A stretch of DNA of 64,000 bases from Thaumarchaeota archaeon UBA223 (GCA_002495905.1 DAHJ01000022.1:1-64000), one strand, 5' to 3'. Counted from the first letter of the stretch, positions 1 to 9,279 are shown. Notes: a model not told the origin generated them from the letters alone. Program-made: numbers and translations.

Positions 1-408
1 ACTAAAGAACCTGAAAAGAAAACAAAACGAGGAAGAAAAAGTAAAATTGAATTTGCAGATTTAACAGCAAGAGTTTATGAAATAGTAATTGAAAATGGAA
101 GAGAAGGAATATTGCAAAGTGAACTTTGGAAGAAATTAGGTTTGAGTAGTAGGGAAGGTTCTAGGTTAGCAATAAAATTAGAGAAAAGAAGAATTGTTGA
201 TAGACAAAAACTTTTGGAAGGAGGAAGATGGACATATAAATTAACACCTGTAAAGTTTCCAGTTAAAGTTGATTCAATAGAGAATATTCCTTGTATAACC
301 TGTCCAGAAGAAGAGAGATGTGCTGATGATGGAGTAGTAACACCATTTGATTGTTTGTTTATAGAAAATTGGGTATTAACAGAACAAGATAAGATTAAAA
401 AAGAATAG
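1..408 (+). CDS. TFE-beta / RPC34-like transcription factor, 3' part
   Basis: The reading frame is open from the first base of the window, so the true start lies upstream; the TTG at 112 is only an internal candidate. The visible 135 residues start with a basic stretch, then a winged-helix segment (roughly residues 20-85), then a cysteine-rich tail with CITC, a third Cys after EER and a fourth in PFDC. A winged helix followed by four cysteines is the layout of archaeal TFE-beta and eukaryotic RPC34/RPC39, where the cysteines hold an Fe-S cluster and the protein helps RNA polymerase open promoters. The family call is by architecture. A different winged-helix DNA-binding protein is the alternative. 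Confidence 0.65.
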   Translation, partial: TKEPEKKTKRGRKSKIEFADLTARVYEIVIENGREGILQSELWKKLGLSSREGSRLAIKLEKRRIVDRQKLLEGGRWTYKLTPVKFPVKVDSIENIPCITCPEEERCADDGVVTPFDCLFIENWVLTEQDKIKKE

Positions 409-427
409 AACGATATAATATTATATT

Positions 428-1021
428 TTGAGATTAGAGGATGCTAAAAAAGACCATTATAGAAAACTAGCAAAAGAACAAGGATATAGAAGTAGATCTG
501 CATTTAAACTAATTGAATTAAATAAAAAATACAGCCTGATCAAATCAAATGATAGTATATTAGATTTTGGGGCTGCGCCAGGAGGTTGGATGCAAGTGGC
601 ATCTAAACTAGTTATGCCAAAAGGAAAAGTAATAGGAGTAGATTTACTTCCCATAAAACCAATAGGTGAAAATGTTACAATATTTCAAGGAGATATCAGG
701 GATGAAGAAGTTGTGAATAAAATATTGAATGAAGTAAAAGGAAAAGTAAATGTAATACTTTCAGATATGGCACCCAATATATCAGGAATTTGGAAGATAG
801 ATCACAATAATCAAATAGATCTTACGATGTTAATTATAGACAGGTTTCCAGATTTATTAGAAAAGAATGGCCGATGTTTATTGAAGGCATTTGATGGGCC
901 TATGTTAAACACATTAGAAAAGGAATTGAAAAAGAATTTTACGAATGTGAAATTAATAAAACCAAAAGTAAGTAGAAATGCAAGTAGTGAATTATATATT
1001 GCTTGTAGAGGTTTTAGATAA
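428..1021 (+). CDS. rlmE: RlmE/FtsJ family rRNA 2'-O-methyltransferase
   Basis: SAM-dependent ribose 2'-O-methyltransferase of the FtsJ/RrmJ family, 197 residues, close to the 209 of the E. coli enzyme. The N-terminal RSRSAFKL stretch, the SAM-binding DFGAAPGGW (46-54) and the catalytic K-D-K-E tetrad are visible as K27, D113 (LSDMAPN), K153 (LLKAFDG) and E188 (SELY). The start is TTG at 428, placed so that the protein begins at the usual family position. The target could be 23S rRNA (RlmE-like) or a tRNA anticodon-loop ribose (Trm7-like); sequence alone does not separate these. Its last 30 bases overlap the convergent trm1 gene. Confidence 0.9.
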   Translation: MRLEDAKKDHYRKLAKEQGYRSRSAFKLIELNKKYSLIKSNDSILDFGAAPGGWMQVASKLVMPKGKVIGVDLLPIKPIGENVTIFQGDIRDEEVVNKILNEVKGKVNVILSDMAPNISGIWKIDHNNQIDLTMLIIDRFPDLLEKNGRCLLKAFDGPMLNTLEKELKKNFTNVKLIKPKVSRNASSELYIACRGFR

Positions 1022-2152
1022 AATTGAATTAATTTCTTCTACATTAGCATCTGTACGAAAACCAGTAGAGTGTAAAATAGTTTTTGAAGAAAGAAAGTTA
1101 TTTTCTTTTAATTTTGATAGAATAGTTTCAACCGGAAAGGATGAGATTTTAAGATTTTGAGATATAGTATCTGTGACATAATACAAAGGAGGTAAAGAAG
1201 ATTCTGAAATTGCATTTCTATATAATTTAACCAAATTTGAATCATCAGTATTATTAATAGCAATATTAAGAAAAGATTTATCGAAGATATCTCCAATCCA
1301 TAGTGGGCCTGCAATTTTGTTGTTTGAAGAACAAAGATTACAGGATAGAATAGGAAGTTCTGAAATAACACGGTTTTGACAGGTAGAACAATGTCCAATG
1401 AAACCAATTCTATTTTCAGTATCAGATATTGAATCAGTAATTTGAACATAAGCTTGAATATAGTGTTTATCAGTATGACAAAATAAAGGTTTGATTCCTA
1501 ATTCATAATGAGATGATATTGAAGCTAAAGAAAATATTAAGATACGTAATGCTGTTTCGTTGAAGTATTCTGTATTGAGAGATAGACTTCCATATTTTCG
1601 TAGACATACTTTTGGATACACGCCACAAAGAACAGCACCGTCAGTTGCAGTAAGAGATAGAACACCATTAATTTTTAACGCTCGAACAGCAGAATCAACA
1701 TATTGAATAGGAGAACCAAATGGATCAAGGTCAATAAAATCAAATCGAACATCACGATTGGTAAAATTAGATAAAAATTTATGAGCTTCATTTATAGAAA
1801 CTTCAGTAGTGGAATCCAAATTGTTATGTGTAATAGATGTTTGTAATAATTCAGAAGCATTAATATTTGCATCATTAAAGTAGATTTTTTTAACATATTC
1901 TGATTCGTTTGCAAGGCGGATTCCTGTTGCTCCAACACCCGACAATGTATCGGAAAAAGTAAGTTTATGTCCAGATTGAGATGCATGACTATTAAAAATT
2001 GAGATCAATAAATCACGTTTGAATTTAGCCATAGTATTGAAAAAGACAGGTGTACGAGGAGGAGGAATTTGAGTGAGGCTGTTTTTTGGAACATAAAATT
2101 CAGTATTACCTTCGAGGAATAACGTAGTTGAATCAATTAGGTTGGTGGACAT
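992..2152 (-). CDS. trm1: tRNA (guanine-26 N2) dimethyltransferase Trm1
   Basis: Methylates G26 of tRNA at N2 using SAM. The 386-residue protein has the Trm1 signatures in order: an N-terminal VFFNTMAKFKRD segment (37-47), the SAM loop DTLSGVGATGIR (68-79), DLDPFGSP (141-148) and TATDGAVLCG (168-177). Four cysteines (about 255, 258, 271, 274; CSTC and CNLC) form the zinc site typical of the archaeal enzyme. It is the last gene of the long minus-strand operon headed by smc and starts six bases after srp19. Its 3' end overlaps rlmE on the opposite strand by 30 bases. Confidence 0.93.
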   Translation of the reverse strand: MSTNLIDSTTLFLEGNTEFYVPKNSLTQIPPPRTPVFFNTMAKFKRDLLISIFNSHASQSGHKLTFSDTLSGVGATGIRLANESEYVKKIYFNDANINASELLQTSITHNNLDSTTEVSINEAHKFLSNFTNRDVRFDFIDLDPFGSPIQYVDSAVRALKINGVLSLTATDGAVLCGVYPKVCLRKYGSLSLNTEYFNETALRILIFSLASISSHYELGIKPLFCHTDKHYIQAYVQITDSISDTENRIGFIGHCSTCQNRVISELPILSCNLCSSNNKIAGPLWIGDIFDKSFLNIAINNTDDSNLVKLYRNAISESSLPPLYYVTDTISQNLKISSFPVETILSKLKENNFLSSKTILHSTGFRTDANVEEINSILSKTSTSNI

Positions 2153-2158
2153 GAATAA

Positions 2159-2461
2159 TCATTTAGAAGACTTTTTAGATTCGCCTTTAACGATAGTAAG
2201 CATTTTGGCTAAATCTTGAAGTACATTAGTTTTTTTATTTTTCTTATCAATAGATATGTATCCAGAATTAACAGAAGATCGTTTAGGATGTATAACTTCA
2301 TGGCCGACAGGATTAAGATTCAGGCGTTTTGCTGCTTCAAGAAGGTCAGATAAAACAGGATTTTTTATAGAGCGATTACGAGAAACACGTCTTCCTTGAG
2401 AACGTGAATAAGATGAATTGAAATAATCCAACCATATTACTTGTTTTTCGTAGTCTTTCAT
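2159..2461 (-). CDS. srp19: Signal recognition particle protein SRP19
   Basis: Binds 7S RNA helices 6 and 8 and prepares them for SRP54, so it acts in co-translational membrane targeting. The 100-residue length, the opening IWLDYFNSSYSRSQGRRV (9-26), the later VGHEVIHPKRS segment and the lysine-rich tail match archaeal SRP19. It lies between the 47-residue membrane protein and trm1 on the minus strand in the smc operon. Confidence 0.9.
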   Translation of the reverse strand: MKDYEKQVIWLDYFNSSYSRSQGRRVSRNRSIKNPVLSDLLEAAKRLNLNPVGHEVIHPKRSSVNSGYISIDKKNKKTNVLQDLAKMLTIVKGESKKSSK

Positions 2462-2515
2462 AAGAAATTACACCAAGATGATTAAAGTATTGTAAGTAGA
2501 ATATATAATCAATAA

Positions 2516-2659
2516 TTAAGACTTAGATTGTTTACCTAAGTACCACCACATAAACCAAAAACCTAGTGATAACAATAAAACAACGATACCTATGCCCCAA
2601 GACACTACTTCTTGAAGAAATGAATTAGAACCAACAAATACTTGCGCTAAAAATTTCAT
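2516..2659 (-). CDS. Small single-span membrane protein, 47 residues
   Basis: I found this frame by translating the gap between rps8e and srp19. ATG at 2659 opens 47 codons ending in TAA. The protein begins MKFLAQVFVG, has one hydrophobic span of about 20 residues (roughly 19-41, rich in G, I, V, L then F/W), and ends with a basic tail WWYLGKQSKS, which predicts the C-terminus inside. A good Shine-Dalgarno sequence (GGAG) sits about 10 bases before the ATG, and only 15 bases separate it from the rps8e stop, so it is probably translated in the operon. I do not recognise a family. Position next to srp19 is only a weak hint of a membrane-targeting role. Confidence 0.65.
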   Translation of the reverse strand: MKFLAQVFVGSNSFLQEVVSWGIGIVVLLLSLGFWFMWWYLGKQSKS

Positions 2660-2674
2660 ATCATAAATCTCCAA

Positions 2675-3061
2675 TTATTCATTAATAAGTATTCCATCAA
2701 TAATTCCTGATTGGCCAGGACGTGATAATACACGAACCTTACCAAGTTCAGTATCAAGAATTGCACCTCTAGTAATTACACCACGTCTTTCATAATCCCT
2801 ATTAGAAGGATTCTTGAGAACACGAGTAATGGTAACTCTTTTGATAGTATTATTTGATTTATCAATTACATTAACAGAATTATCGGATACAAGAGATACT
2901 TTTACATTACCGCCACGTGAGTTTTTAACACGAATAGAATGATCTCCTAACAAAGTATCAACGGAAAATGAGTCTTTTTCATCAGAACGTCGGCTACGAG
3001 TATGTTTGATACGACCGCCTGTATGTTTGCGTTTTCTGATATTTTCTAATGCTTTTACCAT
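2675..3061 (-). CDS. rps8e: 30S ribosomal protein S8e
   Basis: Small-subunit ribosomal protein of archaea and eukaryotes. The 128 residues show the archaeal S8e layout: basic N-terminus (KRKHTGGRIKHTRSRR, about 11-26), a beta-rich middle, the NPSNRDYERRGVITRGAI stretch near 85-102, and the C-terminal GKVRVLSRPGQSG segment. It stands between scpB and the small membrane protein in the smc operon, so chromosome-organising and translation genes appear to be co-transcribed. Confidence 0.95.
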   Translation of the reverse strand: MVKALENIRKRKHTGGRIKHTRSRRSDEKDSFSVDTLLGDHSIRVKNSRGGNVKVSLVSDNSVNVIDKSNNTIKRVTITRVLKNPSNRDYERRGVITRGAILDTELGKVRVLSRPGQSGIIDGILINE

Positions 3062-3096
3062 TTACATCATATTAGATATTTCAATCTTATATAATT

Positions 3097-3675
3097 TTAT
3101 GGTTTATTTGGAGAAGTCTGAATAACAGGGGCTTTTTTTGGTTTAAAACCGTATTTTATTAGTTGTTGTTTCAAGATAGCAGGATCATTAGCAATTCCAA
3201 AATATTCAGCAAGTCTACTTGTTGTGCTGAAAATCTTAGTACGTCCACTAGGTTCAGCTTTTATAAAGCCAAGTTGTTTAAGTGTCCTTACATGTTGATA
3301 AGAATTAGGTCCACGCCTATCGGCCAAATCTTTTCCAGAAATTGGTTGGAAATAAACGATAAAAGATAATGTTTTCAATTCTGCAGTAGATAACAATGGC
3401 CTTGAAGAGAATTTTCTAGCAGATGTGGTGAAATCAGATTTTAGTTGAATTACGAATCTTTCTCCTTCAAGTTCAAACATTTGTATTGCTTCAAATGTTG
3501 AATTTATTTTTGACATAAGATTTCTAGCAATATTTGATGATTTGATAGTAGAAGTAATACCTGCAGCTTTAGCTAATTCAAATTTAGATAAGGGTCTTCC
3601 AGCAGCATATAAAGCAGCTTCAATTTTTGCTTGAAGAAGTTTATCATTAGAGACAGAAGTGTTATAATCAGTCAT
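3097..3675 (-). CDS. scpB: Chromosome segregation protein ScpB
   Basis: Winged-helix (kite) subunit of the SMC-ScpAB condensin complex; ScpB dimers bind the ScpA kleisin. The 192-residue protein has the tandem winged-helix pattern: an N-terminal IEAALYAAGRPLSKFELAKAAG segment and a second domain with STAELKTLSFIVYFQPISGKDLADRRGPNSY, followed by LKQLGFIKAEPSGRTKIFSTT. The C-terminal 20 residues are basic and look flexible. It overlaps scpA by four bases, which indicates translational coupling, and is followed by rps8e. Confidence 0.9.
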   Translation of the reverse strand: MTDYNTSVSNDKLLQAKIEAALYAAGRPLSKFELAKAAGITSTIKSSNIARNLMSKINSTFEAIQMFELEGERFVIQLKSDFTTSARKFSSRPLLSTAELKTLSFIVYFQPISGKDLADRRGPNSYQHVRTLKQLGFIKAEPSGRTKIFSTTSRLAEYFGIANDPAILKQQLIKYGFKPKKAPVIQTSPNKP

Positions 3676-4340
3676 TGCAATACACGTGTTATTATAATGT
3701 CAGATTCAAGAGAATCTGGAGATTCTAGTTGTTCCAAGCTAACTACATCATCTACTGCAACGAACAATAATAATAAGAATGATCTAGCTTTTTCTATGGC
3801 AGATTTATCTTTGATAAGTTCGCTAAAGAGCATTTTGTCTTTATTAGATAATTTAGTAATAAGTTCAGTTTTAAATTCTTTTGCAAGTTCTTCAAATTTT
3901 ACAACATATTTATCAAAATCAGGTTCTGAATCAGGAATAAGTTGAGATGATTTATCTTTTCTTTCAATATCTTGTCTAGAAACATCTTCAAGAATCTTTT
4001 CAAGATTTATGATTAGATCATCAATGGATGTAGAATATAATTCATAACGGAAAGGTAACACAATAATACTGGGTGGGCCATTTCGAGAAATACGAGGACG
4101 TTTGACTTTAAGCTTTTCAAAGTAAAACAGAGTCTCTACTTTAAATCGATATAATACAGCAGAAGAAAGAGCGGCAGTTCCACATAATCGTAAATCAGGA
4201 TTATTTTTAGCAATTATTTGCTTCAGGAAGATATCAAGTAAGTCTGCAATGTCGATTTCCCAAGGTTTTCCTTTTCGGGCAGTTTTTGGATTAACTAGCA
4301 AGTTCAATGGTGCTTTTGAGAGTTGGTTAGAATCTTTCAT
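3672..4340 (-). CDS. scpA: Segregation and condensation protein ScpA (kleisin)
   Basis: Kleisin that bridges the SMC head domains. The 222-residue protein has the expected N-terminal helical region (PWEIDIADLLDIFLKQIIAKNNPDLRL split over about 26-53, then ALSSAVLYRFKVETLF) and a C-terminal winged-helix part ending before residue 222. The middle is variable and charged, as usual for kleisins. It begins seven bases after the smc stop and overlaps scpB by four bases, giving the full condensin set in order smc-scpA-scpB. Confidence 0.88.
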   Translation of the reverse strand: MKDSNQLSKAPLNLLVNPKTARKGKPWEIDIADLLDIFLKQIIAKNNPDLRLCGTAALSSAVLYRFKVETLFYFEKLKVKRPRISRNGPPSIIVLPFRYELYSTSIDDLIINLEKILEDVSRQDIERKDKSSQLIPDSEPDFDKYVVKFEELAKEFKTELITKLSNKDKMLFSELIKDKSAIEKARSFLLLLFVAVDDVVSLEQLESPDSLESDIIITRVLQ

Positions 4341-4347
4341 TCAAGCA

Positions 4348-7300
4348 TCAATCCTTTACTATATTTGAGATTTTCATTTCTTTAGGTTTATTTTCTTTAA
4401 GTCTGTGTTTAACAATTTTAGTGATACTTCGTTCATGATATACGCCGTACATATTGTCAACACGAGAAAGTATTGTATCTTTAAGAGTAATCATTATAAC
4501 TTGAGATTTGGAAGTTCTGTTTTCTAATATTTCAGCTAATTTAGTAGAATTAACAGCGTCAAGGGCGGCATCTATTTCATCAAAAACATAAAATGGAGCA
4601 GGTTTGACACCTTGAATAGCAAGTATCAGACATAATGCAGCAATGGTTTTTTCTCCTCCACTACAGATTACAATGTCTCGTGGAACTTTGTTTGGGAATG
4701 TAGCCATAAGTGTAACTCCTGCACTAAAAATTTCATCAGGATTATCTAATTCAAGCCAAGCATCTCCATGCAAGAGTCTGCCCGGTGGACAATTCTCATG
4801 TTTACAAACTCCATCGTCACGCGTAGTAAGTTGTGCAAAAATACTTCTAAATTCTTTATCAATTTTTTGGTACGCATCAAGAAATGCATCACGTTTTTCT
4901 GAATCAATTCCTTCAATAAATTCTACAATAGCAATTCTTTCTTTTTGTAGTTGATTCTTTCTTTCAGAAAATCCTTTATAACCAAAATAAATATCACGAT
5001 ATTGTTCGTCAGCTAGAAGATTAACACGTGTTCGCAGATAATTATATTCTTTATCAAGTTCAAGAAGAAGATTTTCGGCACCTGAAAAGTATTCCATTAT
5101 TTTATTTCTACCTAATTCATTAAGATTATTTTTATAAGTGTTGATAGAATCAGATAAACGAGAAGTATTGTTTTCAGTATTTTGTGATTTTGAAGTATTT
5201 TCCATTATGCGTTTTTGAATTGATTCTTTATTTTTAGTATGAGATTTTATTTCTTTATCAAGAGCATCAAGTATTGGCTTCATTTTTCTTGATTCATCAG
5301 ACAATAGTTTTTCTTGATCGGTAAGAGATTCAACATTAGTTTTAAGATCTGCAAGTATCTGGTCACTAGTATTAAGAAATTCATTTTTATCTTTTAGTTC
5401 TTGTTCCAATGTAGTAATTTCTTGAGTAAGTTGTAATTTTTGATTTTTTAGATTGTGTTCAAGATTACCGCGTTCTTTAGTGACTGTAGATTCATTATTA
5501 CGAATTGTTTCAGATAATTCATCAATACTAGTAGATAATCGAGTCTTTTCATCGTCAAGAGAGTTCAATTTATTTTTTTGTGAGTCTAATGAGGATTGAG
5601 AATCAACTTTAGTCTTTTGTTCCTTAATGAGATTATCAACCTCCAGAAGATTATTTTCTTGAGTTATAATGATGGAAGAAACAGTTGAGAGTTGATTATT
5701 AAGATGATTAACAGTTTTAGTAGTTTTTTCAATTACTTTTAGATAACGATCTTTCATATTTTGGAGATTTTTTAGTTCTGAAGTTACTTTTGTAATACCT
5801 AAATTTTGTGTTTGTTGATCAGATTCCATTTCTTTGACTTTAGAATTAAGATTTGTTATTACTGATTTACGTTTTTGAATAGAGTCTCTAAGATTATTAA
5901 CACTAGATTTAATTTGAGAAAGTGATTTAGAGTCAAAAAAGAGATTAGCGAGTGGAGAAATACTACCAGTTTCAAATACTGAACCTCCTGGTTCAAATAA
6001 ATCACCAGAAATACTAACAGTTCGATATCCTTTTTGAGATAATATGTATCCTGCCTTAGCGGAAGAAACTAGAAGTGTATCGCCAAAAATGAAATTTTTA
6101 ATTCCTAGATATTTAGGGTCGACTTTGATAAAATCAGCTAATGATCCAAGAACATCTTTATTTTTAGGAGTTTTAGCCTTTTCAAAATCTGCAACGTCAG
6201 AAAGAGGAATTAATGCAACACGTCCAAGTTTGTGTTTTTTGATTAATGTAACCACTTTAAAAAGAGATGGCATATCTTCAACGAAAACGGCATTAGACCA
6301 GCGTTTTGAAGCAGCCTCTAGAGCTGTTTTATATTTATCAGAATAATTAAAAAGATCTTTAGTGCCACCAAGATAACCAGTAACTGAATTTTCATCGACA
6401 ATAGATTTGATTTTAGTCTGTACGTTTTGTTTGGATGTTATTTCTTTAGCTGCTTCAACTTTTGATTCATGCTTAATGACTTGTTGATTAGCCTTAGTTA
6501 GAATATCAACAGCTTTTGATAATTCAGATTCAATTTGTGCTCGTCGAGTGGCAAGTTTAGAATTAGAGTCGTGTAAATAAGAAAGAGATTCTTCTTGATT
6601 AGACTTTAAAGACTCCAATTTAGAAATAGAATTAGATATCAAATTAATGACGGTTTCTGTTTCAATCTTCTTTTTCTGATTATTTGAGATTTTTTCAGTC
6701 AGAATTAATTTCTTTGCATTTGAATCAGAGAGTAATTTATTAAGTTTATTTTTTTTATCAAATGAAGTACGTAATTGTTGATTTATATTTGATAATAGTT
6801 TTTCTTCTTCAATTATAGAATATCGAAGTTTGTTTCTTTGTGAATCACAATCTTTCATATTATTGTTTAATTTGTCAAGATCATTTTGATCTCTAGTAAG
6901 AGTTTCCGTGAGTGTATTAATTGTAACTTCAGATTGATTAGCAGTTTTAACATTTTCAGAAAGCATTTCATTAAGATATGGTAAAGAATCGTTAATTTTC
7001 TTTGTAGCAGTTGTGTATTCTTCAATCTGATTTTTTAGTTTAATGAGTTGATCCTTTTTAGTTGAAAGATTAATTTGAACGTCTAATAGTTCATCAGATG
7101 CACCTCCAATTGCTTGAGATAGAGTTGTTTGTTTTTTAGTTTCCACGTCTTTAATTTGTTGATTGATTGAGTTTAATTCTTCATCAAGTTTTATTTTTTC
7201 ATTTGATAGTTGAATAATTAATTGATTATTAGTTTCAATTGATGTTTTTGTATCTTCAAGTTTTTGATTAATGATAGAAGATTTAATATTATTTCGTTCG

Positions 7301-7962
7301 TTTTCTAAATAATGTAAACGTAACTGATCATTTCTTTCTCCTTCTAAAGAATCAATTTTTTTCTTGACTTCTCCAATTTTTGCCATTGCAACTTCAAGTT
7401 TTCTATCAGCAATATCAAGTTGTTTTAACGCATCCTCCTTTTTTTCATCGAATTGAGCAACACCTACAACTTCCTCAATTAAGATACGTTTTTCATCTGA
7501 ATCTTTATCAGCTATACTTGTGACCATTCCCTGAGGAACGAAATTTAGTCCGTCAGAATTAATTAAAGCTAAACGTAATAACTCCGATAAGGTGCTTTTT
7601 TGTATTTTCTTACCATTTAATAGGTAGACACTATCTCCTCCTGAACGAATTTCGCGTGTTAAAGTTACACGATCATTATCAACTGAGATTTCACGGTCGG
7701 TATTATCAAGAGTAATTGTGACTCGAGCAGACGTAGAAGGGTTTTGGCCAGCTCCATCAAAGATTAGACCACTAAGTTTTGGAACACGCATCATCCGAGG
7801 TCGATTTTCGCCTATTGCGAAAAGAATTGCATCTATAATATTACTTTTACCAGATCCGTTTGGGCCAGTAATTCCAATGAATTGACCTTCAAAATTCACA
7901 GTAACAGGTCTGGAGCCAAATGATTTGAAACCTCTAGTTTCGACTTTTTTAATATATACCAT
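4348..7962 (-). CDS. smc: Chromosome partition ATPase SMC
   Basis: Condensin ATPase that compacts and segregates DNA. Its 1,204 residues give the standard SMC layout: Walker A GPNGSGKSN at 33-41, a long coiled coil, a hinge at about 520-680 containing YLGGTKDLF and PGGSVFETG, the returning coiled coil, the ABC signature at about 1100 (CSGGEKT) and Walker B FYVFDEIDAALD at about 1127. Two oddities stand out: the signature starts with Cys instead of the usual Leu, and a short CKHENCPP segment with two cysteines is present at about residue 1050 just before the signature. It is the first gene of the operon that continues to trm1. Confidence 0.96.
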   Translation of the reverse strand: MVYIKKVETRGFKSFGSRPVTVNFEGQFIGITGPNGSGKSNIIDAILFAIGENRPRMMRVPKLSGLIFDGAGQNPSTSARVTITLDNTDREISVDNDRVTLTREIRSGGDSVYLLNGKKIQKSTLSELLRLALINSDGLNFVPQGMVTSIADKDSDEKRILIEEVVGVAQFDEKKEDALKQLDIADRKLEVAMAKIGEVKKKIDSLEGERNDQLRLHYLENERNNIKSSIINQKLEDTKTSIETNNQLIIQLSNEKIKLDEELNSINQQIKDVETKKQTTLSQAIGGASDELLDVQINLSTKKDQLIKLKNQIEEYTTATKKINDSLPYLNEMLSENVKTANQSEVTINTLTETLTRDQNDLDKLNNNMKDCDSQRNKLRYSIIEEEKLLSNINQQLRTSFDKKNKLNKLLSDSNAKKLILTEKISNNQKKKIETETVINLISNSISKLESLKSNQEESLSYLHDSNSKLATRRAQIESELSKAVDILTKANQQVIKHESKVEAAKEITSKQNVQTKIKSIVDENSVTGYLGGTKDLFNYSDKYKTALEAASKRWSNAVFVEDMPSLFKVVTLIKKHKLGRVALIPLSDVADFEKAKTPKNKDVLGSLADFIKVDPKYLGIKNFIFGDTLLVSSAKAGYILSQKGYRTVSISGDLFEPGGSVFETGSISPLANLFFDSKSLSQIKSSVNNLRDSIQKRKSVITNLNSKVKEMESDQQTQNLGITKVTSELKNLQNMKDRYLKVIEKTTKTVNHLNNQLSTVSSIIITQENNLLEVDNLIKEQKTKVDSQSSLDSQKNKLNSLDDEKTRLSTSIDELSETIRNNESTVTKERGNLEHNLKNQKLQLTQEITTLEQELKDKNEFLNTSDQILADLKTNVESLTDQEKLLSDESRKMKPILDALDKEIKSHTKNKESIQKRIMENTSKSQNTENNTSRLSDSINTYKNNLNELGRNKIMEYFSGAENLLLELDKEYNYLRTRVNLLADEQYRDIYFGYKGFSERKNQLQKERIAIVEFIEGIDSEKRDAFLDAYQKIDKEFRSIFAQLTTRDDGVCKHENCPPGRLLHGDAWLELDNPDEIFSAGVTLMATFPNKVPRDIVICSGGEKTIAALCLILAIQGVKPAPFYVFDEIDAALDAVNSTKLAEILENRTSKSQVIMITLKDTILSRVDNMYGVYHERSITKIVKHRLKENKPKEMKISNIVKD

Positions 7963-8017
7963 TTACATCAGTCGGATTAACACTACAATGTGTGCTAATA
8001 TTTTTACAAATATTTCA

Positions 8018-8025
8018 TATATAAA
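8018..8025 (-). promoter_or_regulatory. TATA box for the smc-to-trm1 operon
   Basis: On the minus strand the sequence TTTATATA lies about 56-63 bases before the smc start. Archaeal initiation about 25 bases downstream would give a short leader of about 30 bases. It is the best TATA match in the 145-base gap between smc and the decarboxylase gene. The rest of that gap is AT-rich and shows no other feature to me. Confidence 0.45.
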
Positions 8026-8107
8026 TCCGGACAATGAAATAATGTTTACTGAATAGAAAAGAGATTGAATTATTTTCTATAATATTGAATAATTTAGGAA
8101 TAAAAAG

Positions 8108-9274
8108 TTACTTAGAATGATTTTTTATGAGGATTTTGAGATCTTTAAGAAAATTATCAACATGTTTACGATTTATGTGTGGCATTGAGACAAATCGAAT
8201 ATGCGTTGGGAATATAGATATAGACCAACCTTTTTGTCGAAGAGCTTTAACAATTAATCTATGATTATAATTAATCTTGAATCCAACAATATTTAGAGTA
8301 GGTTTGTTGATTATTGTGATGTTGGGTATTTTTAATAATTCATTATAAAGATAATTCGTATTATTCATACAACGAACAGCAGTTTTACGATAACCAAGTT
8401 GACCATGAAAGTTTAGAAGAGTCCAAAGAGAAATAATTGATGCGCCAGGACTTGTACCAAGTAAAGTAGGTCGAGGTTCATTTCCTCCAGATAAATAACC
8501 AACATTAATTTTTATATCGCGGATTAAATTTTTATTGCGAAAGAGAATACAACTTGATGGAATAGGAGCAGAACCCATTTTATGTGAATCAAGGCTGATG
8601 GAAGTGACTCCAGGGAATTTGAAAGAATAAAGAGGTAAATCATAATTACTGTCTTTAAGAAAAGGAATAATAAAACCACCAAAAGAAGCGTCAATATGAA
8701 GTAATATAGAATTATCACGTGCAATATCAGATAATTCAGGAATAGGATCAATCAATCCAAGTGGAGTAGTACCAGCCACGCCAACAATCATTATAGTATT
8801 TTGATTTATTCGTTTTTCAAGAGAATTACAGTCAACAATACCATCAAGACAGGGTATTTTTACCAATTTAATACCAAGAAGATCAGCAGCTTTGTCAAAA
8901 GAATGATGAGAATGGGATGGAATTAATACTTCTGGATGTTTTTGATTGGAATAATTACGAGCAGACCACATAGACATAATATTTGCTTCAGTACCGCCAG
9001 AAACAACAAATCCACTACAACGGGGATAGAAAAGTAATTTTCCAAGTTGATGAATTATTTGTTTTTCAAGCAATAGAGTTCCTTTGAATAAACCTGGATC
9101 ACCGATATTTTTTTCAAGAAATTTAGAATAAATATATTTAGAATAAGAATCAGGTTCAGTACACATAGAACCAATAATTTTGCCTGAAGTAAAGGTTTCG
9201 TCAAGAGATAATAAAGAATTTAATTTTTTAGATATTTCATTTTTAGTGAGGCCATATTCATTCATTAACATCAC
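8108..9274 (-). CDS. PLP-dependent group II decarboxylase, probable aspartate 1-decarboxylase
   Basis: Group II PLP decarboxylase of the archaeal MfnA family, 388 residues. The fold landmarks are VVSGGTEANIMSMWSARN, HSHHSFDKAADLLG, the cofactor-binding HIDASFGGF and the PLP-lysine motif SLDSHKMG at about residue 230. Archaeal MfnA proteins decarboxylate tyrosine or aspartate. Here the neighbours upstream are panB, phosphopantothenate synthetase and pantoate kinase, so the likely product is beta-alanine for CoA. The frame opens with GTG at 9274, followed by ATG at 9271 and 9265; the true start is one of these. It begins five bases after the panB stop. Confidence 0.85.
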   Translation of the reverse strand: MMLMNEYGLTKNEISKKLNSLLSLDETFTSGKIIGSMCTEPDSYSKYIYSKFLEKNIGDPGLFKGTLLLEKQIIHQLGKLLFYPRCSGFVVSGGTEANIMSMWSARNYSNQKHPEVLIPSHSHHSFDKAADLLGIKLVKIPCLDGIVDCNSLEKRINQNTIMIVGVAGTTPLGLIDPIPELSDIARDNSILLHIDASFGGFIIPFLKDSNYDLPLYSFKFPGVTSISLDSHKMGSAPIPSSCILFRNKNLIRDIKINVGYLSGGNEPRPTLLGTSPGASIISLWTLLNFHGQLGYRKTAVRCMNNTNYLYNELLKIPNITIINKPTLNIVGFKINYNHRLIVKALRQKGWSISIFPTHIRFVSMPHINRKHVDNFLKDLKILIKNHSK

Positions 9275-9279
9275 ATGAA

